Source: Limnanthes douglasii subsp. nivea
Lineage: Eukaryota; Streptophyta; Magnoliopsida; Brassicales; Limnanthaceae
Direction: 5' to 3'
NCBI GenBank assembly: GCA_036936605.1
Contig: JAUPFV010000002.1
Coordinates: forward strand, 196,873,273-196,937,272
DNA length: 64,000 nucleotides
Every line of letters starts with the position of its first letter. The first letter of the stretch is position 1. Shown in pieces: positions 45,931 to 57,231 of the stretch. The notes below the pieces were generated by a model. That model did not search any database. It was not told the DNA's origin and was given only the letters and a program-made list of their open reading frames with translations. Both the position numbers and the translations under genes were made by a program.

Positions 45931-46575
45931 TAGCCTGAAGCAAGTTGATTAAAAGCACCACACTGATCTGGAGTGAGCTGGATCGTAGCACCATAGCTGG
46001 ACGAAAACAAATTTATTTGTTTGCTAGGTCTTCTATATTCATTGGGTCTCATATTTTGGTTGTCATATATTAATTAGATTCTCTATATTAATTTGGTCTT
46101 TATATTAATTAGGATTTACTATTTATGAGGTTTAATATATTAATGAATTATGAGTTATTGAAGTCGTTGATTAATATGCTTTAATTTGGAGCATCTAATG
46201 AAGAAGTAGGGTTGTCCCTAAACCTATAAATAAGAGAAGATGTTGATATGAAATATACCGCGTGATGTGATTTGTGAGTTGCATATTTTTTAAGATAGAG
46301 AAACTAGCACTATGTCTTTTGAGAGATATGTGAGATTGGAGATAAACATTGAAGAAAGGATCACGTCATATTTTGTTACAAATAGTTGTGGAGTCCTTTG
46401 TATTTGTAAATTTTGTATGTAACATACTTATAAATAAAAGAGTGTATGTTACCCGTTGATGTAAGATTTGTTTCACAATCTGAACCACGTTAAATACAGT
46501 TTTGTTTACTTTGTTTTATTATCTTTTTTTATTAATTGCTCGTCCTATACAAGATAATTAGATCTTTTTTAAAAA
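45930..46575 (+). repeat. 3' LTR of copia-1, truncated at both ends
   Basis: The sequence from GAAGCAAGTTGATT onward parallels the 5' LTR from about 43313 (GAGCTGGATC, AGCACCATAG, TTAATATGCTTTAAT, CCTATAAATAAGAG, CACGTTAAAT, GCTCGTC). The first 200 or so and the last roughly 100 LTR bases are absent. Confidence 0.75.
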
Positions 46576-46629
46576 AATTGTTTAACTAAGTGCTGATTTT
46601 GTCCACATATTGCATCAGAAAGATACCCC

Positions 46630-46833
46630 GAAAGAGGTAGCCGAGTTGGTGGAGTAGATGAGCTCGTGACCAAAAGAGCATGCGTTCAACCCCTCTACAA
46701 ATGCTTTCTTGGTTTGAGCCTGCCATCTTGTGTGGTTTACCTTTTGGCTTAGGTTTGTAGGCTATTACGTCAAACTGAAGATTTACCTGTGCGCACTTGT
46801 TGAGTAGCGGTTGCAAGTTCCCTCTGGAAAAAA
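46630..46833 (+). mobile_element. tRNA-derived SINE
   Basis: An RNA polymerase III A box (TAGCCGAGTTGG, 46638-46649) and a B box (GCGTTCAACCC, 46682-46692) are spaced 32 bases apart. They form a tRNA-like head that is not a foldable tRNA gene. A body and the tail TTTACCTGTGCGCACTTG, then CCCTCTGGAAAAAA, follow. A related 3' end lies at 41573-41618. The length of about 200 bases fits plant SINEs. Confidence 0.75.
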
Positions 46834-47509
46834 TTTGAATAGATTACTATCGATGTTCAAAGTATAACCTCCTTTTAGTCAGAGGTTTTGGTGGTCTTCC
46901 TTCGGTAAGTGTTCTCTTTTATATTCTAATATTAAATAACTCACAAAACCATGGATGTTCAGTAATACTTGTTCATTGTATATTATGAATATTTTGTAAT
47001 TTGTTCCTGAAGAAACTGTAAACTAATCTTATTTGTATATATAAAAAGGTAAGCCATCATATTATGGATCAAAATGCCCTTATGATTTCCTCAACGGACT
47101 TTGCATACATTAAGTTTGTTTCGGAAATAGGTCTTGATAACTAACAAGATGTTTGAGCTCGTCTTAAGAGTAATTGGGCTTCAAGTTAGGGTGATACATA
47201 TACTTTAAAAGTAGTTTTGTTTAAAAAAGTGGATATGATATGAAAACGTGTATATATATATATATATCTTATTTTTGAAAAATGTATTAGTGTCTCACAT
47301 ATCATATCTATATTTTTGGCAACTTAAATTTTTATGATGGTGTCCAAAAGTGTAATACATATTACCAATGTAAGTTGTTTGATTTCTATTTATTGTTTTC
47401 TCATAAAAAAATATTATTTATAACAATGGAAACAACAATGGTCATTATTAAGATCATGAACCAAACCACATATAAGAGCGGAAACAATAATGATCATTAT
47501 TAAAATCAT
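46834..47509. other. Gene-free spacer with AT run
   Basis: No gene is seen. A TA dinucleotide run lies at about 47253-47270. Confidence 0.6.
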
Positions 47510-48580
47510 AAAAAAAATGGTGTTCAATTGGACCGTTTTGATGAAACCAATTTCACATGTTGGAAAACCAAGTTAACTTTTTATTGATATGATTAAAATT
47601 ACATACAAATATTTCAGAGCTTGCTGGTACGGATACTGAAGATTTCACAAGGAAAATGTGCAAACGAGAAGAAGATTATCTCATATGTTGAGGATATATT
47701 TTGAACTTTCTTCCTGACCGCATGTTCAGATTATATACTAGCGAGAGTTTGGCGCTAAATATTTGGAACACTCTATAATAGAAGTATAAAACCAAAGAGG
47801 AAGGCACGACGATATTTCTTATATCATTTTATTTTGATTATAAATTTATTGACGAGTAAACTGCTTTTTACAAGAGTTATAAGTTATAGTCAATAAGCTC
47901 ATGCCCGTAAATAATATTACTTCTAAAAAAATTACGTATGAGCAATTATTGCAAAATTTCCTCCATTTTAGAAAAGTTACCAAAAGAGAATACTTCACAA
48001 GTCTGAATACTATAGTTTGGAGCATATTCAAAATCACTTTAATATTGAAGAAGAGCTGTAAATCAAAGATGTAGAAGAAAAATTTAATATGGGGACTTAT
48101 GGGAGTATGAATGTAGTGTAAACCAAAACATAAGAAACAAAATAAATTAAAGATCGAAAACGGCTACTTTTAAAAGTCGAAAGAATAATTACATATGATG
48201 TGGCAAAATGAATTATTTTTCTCATAATTAATACTTAAAAAACACGAGAGTATAAAAATGTGGAGGAAAATATTTTTGTTATGGTAACTGATACGAATTT
48301 AGTAGAGGATGAGACTTATGGATGGTGGTGTCATACATGTGCATCGACTCATGTTTCGAATGAAAAATCTCTGCTCATAACTACGAAACAAAAAAACACA
48401 AAAAGGTGCAAACAAGAAACACAAACAAATTTGGATGGAAAGATGTGGTAGTGTTGAGTTATTATGTGCACGTGTTAAATGAATAGTTGTTACAAATGTA
48501 TCACATGTTCTGAAAATGAACAAACAAATTTAAATCTATAATTTGTTTCGTGCACACATTTGGCAACCTTAATTTATCCA
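47510..48580 (+). pseudogene. Copia gag-protease remnant (older copy, copia-0)
   Basis: VQLDRFDETNFTCWKTKLTF starts a copia gag (47522-). Later text in shifting frames gives DVAK at the zinc-knuckle position and YGWWCHTCASTHVSNEKSLL (48318-48380). The last matches a copia protease start, usually W-x-V-D-T/S-G-A-S-x-H, so the active-site Asp and Gly are lost. The text is cut at about 48585 by the copia-2 LTR. It is dead. Confidence 0.65.
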
Positions 48581-48585
48581 AGGTT

Positions 48586-49340
48586 TGTATTAGGTGTAGG
48601 CTAGAAGTAACTCATCAATATATATAAACAAGAGACATGTATATGCAATAACTACTGAATTATATCAAGACGAAGTTTTGGAAAAGACTTAGATACAAAG
48701 ACGTTTACTGGAACCTATAAACGAGTTTAGCCAAACACATGTTGTTTGTTTTCTACTGAGCTGAAAACATGGCTAAATGCGTAGATAATGAATTTGAATG
48801 CATGTTTTTATGTCCATGTCTGAAGCTAATTCTCAAATGCTACATGGTTGATGCTTCAAATATTTCGGTTTAAGTTCTTGATTGAACTGGCATTCTTCAA
48901 TTTGCTAGAGTTTTTTACTTAATTAGCCTTCTTATTTAATTTAGTCTTCGTATATTAATTAAATGTGATACTTATATAACAGGATGTTGAACAAATAAGG
49001 TTTTCCCTAAGTTTATAAATAGAATAATAAACATAAAGCTAGGGTTTGTGGCGTGAAGTGAGCAACAAGTGACTTGTGGGACGAGCTTGTATTCTTTCTA
49101 ATAAAAAAATCTAGTGTTTTAGAAAGAGAACTAATGTGAGAGATAAATATTGAATAGGTAGTTTTATGAATTAAGTTATCTTTGTAACCTATGGGAGTTC
49201 TATTACATAGATTAATTGAGTTTTTTGTGTTTGGAGATTCTTTTTTCCCGTTTATATATGATTTCTTCACAATATGAACCACGTTAACTAGTGTCTTATG
49301 CACTTTGTTTTTCTTTAAGCTTTCTTTTATCTTGTTGTTT
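48586..49340 (+). repeat. 5' LTR of copia-2, 3'-truncated
   Basis: It starts TGTATTAGGTGTAGG and follows the copia-1 LTR in outline, with AAGTTTATAAATAG as TATA region near 49008 and CCACGTTAACTAGTG near 49270. The terminal CTAACA is missing. Confidence 0.65.
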
Positions 49341-49349
49341 CCATCGAAC

Positions 49350-51725
49350 ATGAAGTTTATTATTTTTGGACGGGGAACCTACAATAGGTGGTGCAAGTTA
49401 CTTTATGTCACTGATAGATGACTATTGTAAGAAAGTATGGCATATACTTTTAAAGATAAAGAATGATGCATTTACTTCTTTTTTGAACTAGAAGACATTT
49501 GTGGATAATCAAGCCGATAATTTTTTGAAGAAACTTTGGACTATAATTTCTTAGAATATGTGGGCAAGGAGTTTACTAGTTATTGTGAAAAACTTTGAAT
49601 TTCTGAACACCAAAGCATGAGTGGGACTCCCTAACAGAACGGGCTTGGTGAGAGAATGAACTGGACCTTGCTGGAAAGAGTTAGGTGTGTGCTTCATATA
49701 GGTAGAATGGGCCGAAGGTTTCGAAGATATACCTAAGCTAGAATATTTGAGAGTGTTTTGATGTTTTTCCTACACACATGTGAAGCAACATAAGCTTTGG
49801 ATGAGAGCACCAAAATGTTTGTTCTTCGACTATCTCGAAGGAATAAAAATGTATAGGTTGTGGTGTCTTGAACCGGGACGTCAGAAGGTTGTGATAATTA
49901 GGAATTTGGTTTTCATTAAAGAGAACATGACATTTAAGAAGGTAGTTGAGACTCAAAGCAGTAATGTTGAGAAGAGATATAAAGTTGATGATGGGTCTGA
50001 TTTAGAAATTAAAGTTGTTGATGCTTCTACCAAAGATGATTTACGAACTGGTCCAACTTTGGATCACACATAGGAAGTTAAACCATTATATGAGTCTAAA
50101 CACAACCAAGGTTATGGTGTTTTAGGCCTTCAGATGATCAGACTGGAGAGCAGCATGGGCTTGGCGATTATCATTTGGTGAGGGATAGAGCAAGAAGACC
50201 AAGGCTGCCGCAGAGGTATGATTTTTTTGATATTATTTGTTTATCTTTGTTTATTAAAATACTTTGAAATGTTCTTAAACTATAAATCTATCCTGTTTCC
50301 ATGAAGAGTATTCTTAGATATAATTAGCTTATAGTCATGCAAGAAAAACTAAGATCTCTCAAGCAGATGGGCACGTGGATTCTTGTGAAGCAACCAGAAA
50401 GGTCAGAAACTTGTTAGGAGTAAATGAATATTCGAGAAAAACTAGGTATTCCATGTATTCTTGGTGTTGAGTTACCCATATGCAAGGCTAGATTGGTGGC
50501 TAAGGGATTCACACAAAAGAAGGATTTTGATTTCAATTAGATATTCATGTTGATTATGAAATAAACCTCTATACGGGTTTGAATAAAGAGGTGGAGATGA
50601 TGTGTATTTGTTGAAGAGACCTCTCTATGGGTTGAAACAATCACCAATGCCATGGAATAAAATATTTTATTATTTATGAGATCCATCAAGTATGTTTGTA
50701 GCTTATATGATAATTTTGTCTATTATAATAAGAAACGTACATGAAGAGACAAGTATATTGATGTTGTATGAGGGTGACATACTAATAGCTAGAACATATG
50801 GGGAAAATATTACAATAGTGAAGACTTAACTAAAAATAAAGTTTGAGAAGAAGGATATAGGAAAGGCTAAGATGATATTTGGTATTAAGATCAAGAGAAA
50901 CTGACCAAAGAAGTATTTATTCTTATCTCAACAAGAATACATACATAAGGTCCTTCGGAGGATCGGCATGTTCAGAGCCATAGAGGTTGGAACTTATATT
51001 GGTTCCCAATTCAAACTAAGTGTCACTCAAGAACCAACCCAAGCTGAAAATAAGAAATATGCGTTAAACATACCTTCTACCAATGTTGTCGGCAACATTA
51101 TGTATGATATGATTTGAAATAGACCTGATTTTCCTTATATTGTAAGTGTTTTTTGAGCGAATTCATATAAAATCTGGCGGAAGTTACATTGGCATGCACT
51201 CAAGTAGCTCATGAGATACATGAAGGGTTCAATTATTATAAGGTTGTGTTATAATCATAATGATGTGGCTAATATAATATTGTGAGGGGGTGTGGACCCC
51301 GATTATGTAGGTTGCATTGACACAAAAATTCTACTTTTAGTTATCTGTTTACTTTGGTTGGAGAAGTGTTTAGTTGGAAGTCTTGTGTACAGAAGGTTAT
51401 GGAGATGTCATCTATGAAATCTATGAATGAAGCTATTTGGTTGAAGGGATTGTTGAGTGAAATCATTAATATGGAGAAAGATGTGATTGTGTTGTGCGGT
51501 AATACTAGTGTTTTTTATTTAATGAAGAATTTGAAGTTCCATGAGAAACATAAACACGTCTATATTAATTTTCACTTCATCCGAGTCGTGGTGAATAGAG
51601 ATAAAGTGAAGATGTCTTAGATTTCTAGTGAAGAAAATCATTCGGATGCTTTGATAAAAGTATTGCCGATTTCAAAGCTCACGAACTACATGAGACTTAT
51701 GCAAGTTTGAGATGCACGTAAATTG
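49350..51725 (+). pseudogene. copia-2 integrase, RT and RNase H, broken
   Basis: Integrase text begins GEPTIGGASYFMSLIDDYCK (about 49370-), and the post-integrase block reads APKCLFFDY and YRLWCLEPGRQKVV (49810-49900). RT fragments include LKRPLYGLKQSP (about 50610-50645). The catalytic YVDD appears as LYEGDILIA (50765-50795), so the first Asp is lost. The RNase H end is EAIWLKGLLSEI and FHEKHKHVYINFHFI (51430-51590). Many stops occur. Confidence 0.75.
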
Positions 51726-51790
51726 GTCTATAAAAAGTAGTATATTGGGTACAACAGATGTTGGAGTTACTATAAGTATATGTGGATAAT

Positions 51791-52055
51791 TGTTAGGTGT
51801 GGGCTAGGAATAACTCATCAACTTAGGTATTTTCAAAGGACTACATGGACCAATGATGGATCAGTCGAAGACATGTATATACGGGAGTTGTTGAGTTCTC
51901 TCGAGATAGAGCTGCAACCAAGACTTGGGTACAAAGATATTTCCTGGAACCTATAGGCGAGTTTGGCTAAACGCATGCTGGTTATTTTTTACTGGGCCGA
52001 ATGTGTAGAGATTAGATCTGAATGCATGTTTTTATGCTAATGTCTGAAGTTATCT
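51791..52055 (+). repeat. 3' LTR of copia-2, first part only
   Basis: It starts TGTTAGGTGTGGGCTAGG and parallels 48586-48840 (ACATGTATAT, GGTACAAAGATAT, GGAACCTATAGGCGAGTTTGG as short blocks, GAATGCATGTTTTTATG). It stops near 52055, where copia-3 coding text begins. Confidence 0.7.
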
Positions 52056-52067
52056 TCTGAATTATAC

Positions 52068-54085
52068 TTGGTGAATCGGTCTCCATCAACAACTATTGAT
52101 TGTAAAACTCCTTCCGATATTTGGTCTGGATTGTCGGCTGATTACAAATATTTGAGGGTGTTCGGTTATCCTACGTATGCTCATGTGAGAGATGGTAAAA
52201 TTGAGTCGAGGGCAAAGAGGTGCATATTTCTAGGATATGCTACTGGAGTGAAGGGATATAGGTTATGGTGTACCTCTCCAAAGTCTTCAGGTTTTCTTAT
52301 CAGTATGGACATTACTTTTAACGAGTTTTCTTCGATACACGGTCAGATGGAAGTAGGAGAAATGGTCGAATCAAGATCGGTTGTGAGTAAAGTGGTGGAG
52401 CTTGAAGTAGAATCAGTTCCTAGCAGGTCCAATAATTCGAGTGGTTCTGAGGTGGATCCATAATCAGGAGGTGAAGTGTCAGCATCAGATGATAGTGACG
52501 ATGATTCATTTAAACCAGAACAACAACCTTATAGCATAGCATTGTGCAGAGAAAGAAGAGATATTAGACTTCTAAAAAGGTATGCGAATCTAGTTGCATA
52601 TGCTCTGTCAGTTGGAGAAGAAGTTAAGATGCAGGAACCTAGTAGCTATAGAGAAGCTATAGCGAATTCAGAGGTAGATCGATGGATTGGTTTATGGGGG
52701 AAGAGATTGAATCTCTTCATTAGAATCAAACATTGAATCTTGTTGACTTTCCTAGAGGACATAAGGTGGGTGTTCAAGAAAAAAGAAGGTAATCTAGGGG
52801 TTGAGGCATCTTGATTCAAGGTAAGACTGGTCGCTAAGTGTTTTACTCAAAGGGAAGGAATAAACTTCAATGAATTTTTTCTCCAGTGGTAAAGCATACT
52901 CCGATTCGAGTTTTGTTAGCCATGGTAGTTTTGAAAGATTTAAAGCTTGAGCAGTTGGATGTGAAGCTTAGTAACTGTTTGGTTTGAGACAGTCACCTAG
53001 GAAATGGTACAAACATTTTGATACATTCATAGTGTCAAAAAGGTTCACGAGGAGTCCATATGATAGTTGTGTGTATCATCAAAAGATGTTAGATGATTCT
53101 TATGTTTACTTGTTGTTGTATGTGGATGATATGCTTATTGCTGCTTGTAATATGTCACACATTGTGCAGATGAAGAAGAAGCTTAGTGTTGAGTTTGAGA
53201 TGAAGAATTTGGGTAGAGCAAAGAAGATTCTTGGTATGAAGATTATCAAGAACAGAAGTGTAGGATCATTACACTTGTCTCAACGAAGCTATATTGAGAA
53301 AGTGCTACAACGATTCAACATGTTTGATGCTAAGGAAGTTAGCATCCTGTTTGCTACTCCTTTCAAGTTGTCTGCAATAGGAGCGGTCATGGACGATGCT
53401 AAGTTGGAACAAATGTCGAAGGTTCCATATGAAGTGCAATTGGTAGTATCATCTATGCTATGGTATGCACACGTCTTGATATTTCACATCCAGTTAGTGT
53501 AGTTAGCATGTACATGGGATGTCATGGGAAAGAACACTGCCAGGCAGTAAAATAGATACTTCGGTACCTTAAGAATAATGTGAGCATTGGCTTAACTTTT
53601 AACAAAACCGATATTGGTGGATCGCTAAATGATGTTGCAGGTCAGTGGTTGGTTTTGTCGATTTTGATTTTGCAGGTGATATGGATAAAAGAAGATGTAT
53701 GACAGGATATATATTTACTCTAGCTGGGAGTGCGATCAGTTGGAAAGCACGGTTGCAAGGTACTATAGCTTTGTCTACAACAAAGGCAGAGTACATGTTG
53801 GTAACAAAAACAATTAAAGAGGCAATATGGTTGCAAAGTTTGGTGGCAGATTTGGGCTTATATATGACTATTACAAAAGTGTTTTGTGACAGTTAAAGCA
53901 CCATACACCTTACAGGGAGCCAAATATACCATGAGCGTACAAAGCACATAAATGCTAGGTATCATTTTATTCGTGATATAATATCAAAGGGAATTTTTGA
54001 TGTGAACATCTACACACGATAATCCAGCAGATATAATGACCAATGCAGTATCAGTTCGAAAGTTTAGGGAGTACCTAAACTAGAT
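52068..54085 (+). pseudogene. copia-3 pol: integrase C-terminus, RT, RNase H, broken
   Basis: The text opens VNRSPSTTIDCKTPSDIWSG and YLRVFGYPTYAHV, the integrase C-terminal side, then an acidic linker. RT begins near 52755 (WVFKKKEG, VAKCFTQREGINFNEF). A deletion after EQLDVK removes part of the palm, and RQSPRKWYKHFD resumes at 52984. The catalytic motif LLLYVDDMLIA is intact (about 53113-53145). RNase H shows GDMDKRRCMTGYIFTLAGSA and ALSTTKAEYM up to VFCDS, then a stop. Remnants continue to about 54085. The deletion and stops make it inactive. Confidence 0.82.
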
Positions 54086-54193
54086 TAGTGTTCGTAGTAT
54101 AGTGTTAATTCCTTATGGGCATTTGGTGAGTTAGAAGAAGAGAAGTTTCTTTGTTGATAGGGAAGAAAATATATTCGCCTCAAAGGGAAGATT

Positions 54194-54590
54194 TGTTGTG
54201 AATGAGTCGAATAGTGCCTTGACAATGTACTGTGTCCAGCTATACAGTTTTGTGTATGTGATAATGTCATTGTGCCTTGATAGTGTACTGTATTCGGCCG
54301 TACAGTTAAGTGTTGTGACGATATCAATGTTAGCCTTGTGGTATGAGCCCATTAGGCCAATTATCTAGTAAGTTCTATTTATTCCTTATAAATAGACTAC
54401 TATGGCTACACAAAAACACAATCTGAAATTCGTAACCCTTTTTTATCATAGCGAAACACTTTTCTCTGGAAGCTCCCGTGGACGTAGACAATTGTCGAAC
54501 CACGTTAAATCTTTTGTTCTTTTCAGTATGTACTTTATTTGTGTTCTGTGCTTGAGTCATTTATGATAAATTGCATAGTGACTTATAACA
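54194..54590 (+). repeat. Proposed 3' LTR of copia-3
   Basis: A purine-rich CAAAGGGAAGA at 54181 precedes TGTTGTGAATG. A TATA box (CCTTATAAATAG) is at 54384-54395. The proposed end is ACTTATAACA. The matching 5' LTR is absent from the window, so the borders are estimates. Confidence 0.5.
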
Positions 54591-54708
54591 ACTTACTTCT
54601 AGTAGGTGAAATTATTTGTTTTAGATTTCAACTTGGTAGATAAACTATAAACCACTTTAGTCGTATTACTTTTTATGCTATGTGAAATTATTTGTTTAGA
54701 ATTAATAA

Positions 54709-55700
54709 TTGGTAGGTGAGATATGTATGGCACCTTCCTTGTATTACTTTCTTATGGAAAGTGATTTCTTTTTGGATTTCAACTTGGCATGTACTATTTT
54801 TGTTTGCATTCAACGACAAGCACTCCTCGAACATATAGAAGAAGATCGTCTTATGCAATTTTTTATGAGTTTACATGAATCTTACAAGGCGGTGAGGTCC
54901 AATGTGTTTATGATGCCACCTCTGCCCAATGTTCGTCAAGTATATTCTTCAATAATCCAAGAAGAAAAGCAACAAGAGGTATCCTCAGAGCCAACTGAAA
55001 ATTTCTCCATAGTAACTGTAGTCTCGGGAAAAGGAGGAAATTCAAAGCAAAAAATGGATGATCACTGTAACAGATCCGGATATACTATAGGTGAGTATCA
55101 GACTCTCAAATTTCATTGTAAGTACTATGATAAGAGGGGTCATAAAAAGGATAAATATCGTTTGAAAAATGGAAACAATAACAAGCCGAGATAATTCTGA
55201 GGACAACAATCTTTAGATCGTGGAAATCAACCTTTGACGAATGCGACATAATCTCATGAATTATCTAGTTCAAACACCGCTAACATTGTTCAGGGGTTCA
55301 CTGTAAAAAATACAACAATTAGCCCAAACAATCATTGCACTGAATAACAGTAATTCTGGTAATTTTGATGCTTATGTGAATGATGCAGGTTTGATTCCAT
55401 CTACTATTATGTCTGTTAATTCTAGTAGTACAAGTCTTTCGATTTTGGATACCTACTCCATAAATCATATTGTCTCTTACATATCACTCTTAACCGATAC
55501 CAAGCCTTCCACTATTACGAATGTTAATTTACCAAGTGATGTAGTACCAAAAGTTACTCATACTAACATTGTTAGTTTTAATTCAAGATTAAACCTTACA
55601 AATATATTGTGTGTACTAGACTTTAATTTTAATTTAATTTTAGCTAGCAAACTCACTACATATCATGATTGCTGCATCGTTTTCTTTCATAACTGATATA
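54709..55700 (+). pseudogene. Copia gag-protease fragment (copia-4)
   Basis: Gag text LMQFFMSLHESYKAVRSNVF and SIIQEEKQQE (54850-54980) leads to a zinc knuckle CKYYDKRGHKKDKY, where the second and last Cys are both Tyr. From 55376 protease text reads SILDTYSINHIVS (active site DTG changed to DTY), then VTHTNIVSFN and DFNFNLILASKLT. It belongs to the RE1-type copia gag family. RT and integrase are absent. Confidence 0.7.
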
Positions 55701-56730
55701 TCATGAAATATCATCTAAGTGGGGCACGACCAAAGCTATATAAGGATCCACAACTTGTACCTTGTATGATTCATTTAATCCAGAATGATCCCGACTTGGC
55801 CTAATGGACAAAATCGACCTAAGATTTGCTCAATACATATCGAAGCTTTCCTCGAGAGGTGGCCAAGATTACCTTGAGACCCGGCCAAGAATAAATCTAA
55901 GTAAACTATCCAAACAAAATATTAAGTTACCTAACCATGCTACGTCGAACAACTGAAAGAAACCTGATCTGAATGCCAAACACGAGCCCGAAAAGCTCGG
56001 TCAGACTTGGCCATCCAGTCTTAGGTGACCATATGATCGATTAAGGCCAGCTTGGCCGGACCTGGCCTTGACCAACCCGATGGTCGCTTAGGGCCAAACT
56101 TGGCCAACCAGCCTTAAGCAACCATCAGGTAGCTTTAGGCCAACTTTCCTCGGGACATGGCCAAAATTATCCTGATGGCCCGAATTGTCCTGATTTTGTT
56201 CTGATGGCCAAAATTGGGCCGATATGGAAGAATCCTCCTCCAGAAGCCTACTAGACTTAGCCAAGCCTTCTATGGTTTCTTGTTTTAATTCGAAAGGATC
56301 GACTTGTGAACCCGCATAATAAGCTCACAACGAGCATGTGCTTGATGCCTCCGCAATTATTAACAAACACACATTTAGCCTCCGCCCCCCTCCCGAGTGC
56401 TTTCGAAGTGTACATAAATCGTATCTGATGATGTACAAAATCTGTGTCTGATATTTTACGATAAAGCAACCCCCAAAGACGTACCTTAGTCTTATAAAGC
56501 ATCTCGAGAGCAAAAAATAGATGCACCAATAAAGAGGAAACGACTAAAGATCCCTCCGAGTCAAGACCGCTATATAAAGAATATATTATCTCATTTATAA
56601 TACTAGGTGAAAGCTAGAAAGAAAACAACTGCAACAACATCAAGAGATTTTTCTTTTTAATCCATATTATCATTAGATTCGTGTGATTTTCCCCCTCCAA
56701 TGACTATTATATTTTACAAGACTCAGTTTT
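55701..56730. other. GC-richer repeat region of LTR-like character
   Basis: No gene is seen. From about 55795 to 56215 the words TTGGCC, GGCCAA and CCTGATGGCC recur many times. Further on a TATA box (CTATATAAAG, 56570-56579) and a downstream leader-like stretch up to about 56725 look like the end of an LTR. This may be an unrelated LTR, or an upstream extension of the Tat-2 LTR. Confidence 0.4.
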
Positions 56731-57146
56731 TGATAAGGGAAGGAAAATATGGTGATAAATAAGCGTTGGTATGGTAAATACAAGGGTTAAATTGGTGTAA
56801 TTAATTGCCAAGGACTAATCTAAGGCAAACATAATGAGAGAGGGGTCAAATGTAATAACTAGTAAACTTATATATGAATAGTAGAGGAGTGGGTGAGAAA
56901 TCCACTTAAGTGGTAAATATATAATTTTATAGCTGACCTCATGTACTATATAAATGACATTTCCTTTTGGGGAATAGGGCGAATGATTAGTCAATGATTG
57001 CTACATTTATTCCTTTTGTTTTTTCTCTCTCTATTCATTATATTTCTCTCTCTAAATGTACCTCATACGAACATTTATTTGACAGAAACTTCCATATGAA
57101 CATATTATTGGCATGATTAATAACTAAGAAATATCTAATTTTATCA
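56731..57146 (+). repeat. 5' LTR of Tat-2
   Basis: The proposed start is TGATAAGGGA (56731; an alternative TGATAAATAAG is at 56753). The end TTTTATCA at 57146 is the reverse complement of the start (TGATAA and TTATCA). A TATA box lies at 56947-56955 (TATATAAAT). The primer site follows directly. Confidence 0.7.
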
Positions 57147-57147
57147 G

Positions 57148-57165
57148 TGGCGCCGTTTGTAGGAA
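57148..57165 (+). promoter_or_regulatory. Primer binding site, tRNA-Asp type
   Basis: TGGCGCCGTTTGTAGGAA begins one base after the LTR end. It resembles the complement of plant tRNA-Asp 3' ends (TGGCGCCGTTGCCGGGGA form), the primer used by several plant gypsy elements. Confidence 0.75.
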
Positions 57166-57231
57166 CGCGAGTGGTACTCGGAATCGTCGTTCCAAAATCA
57201 TAAAATTTAATCTCAAAATATCTTAAGATCA

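Larger units (their letters stand above)
43102..46575 (+). mobile_element. Ty1/copia element with internal and 3' LTR deletions (copia-1)
   Basis: A complete 5' LTR (43102-44033), a broken gag-protease and pre-integrase region, and a truncated 3' LTR (about 45930-46570) lie in order. The integrase core, RT and RNase H are missing. Pre-integrase text at 45560 jumps to the region after integrase at about 45650 (LRVL, HVKQIKLKPKELKCLFLH). It is dead. Confidence 0.8.
48586..52055 (+). mobile_element. Ty1/copia element with gag deletion (copia-2)
   Basis: A 5' LTR copy (48586 to about 49340) is joined directly to integrase text, then RT and RNase H, then the first part of a 3' LTR (51791 to about 52055). 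Its LTR belongs to the copia-1 family (TTAGGTGTAGGCTAGAAGTA and TTAGGTGTGGGCTAGGAATA at the starts). Gag, protease and the LTR 3' end are deleted, and the 3' LTR is cut short where copia-3 text begins. Confidence 0.75.
52060..54590 (+). mobile_element. Ty1/copia element 3' part with LTR (copia-3)
   Basis: This is a distinct copia element, better preserved than its neighbours. It consists of the region after the integrase core, RT, RNase H and then a proposed 3' LTR (54194-54590). Upstream gag, protease and integrase core are absent. Confidence 0.75.

Noticed and set aside
46630..46700. Possible tRNA gene
   Set aside because: A and B boxes are present, but no acceptor stem pairs and an A-rich tail with SINE body follows, so it is a SINE head.
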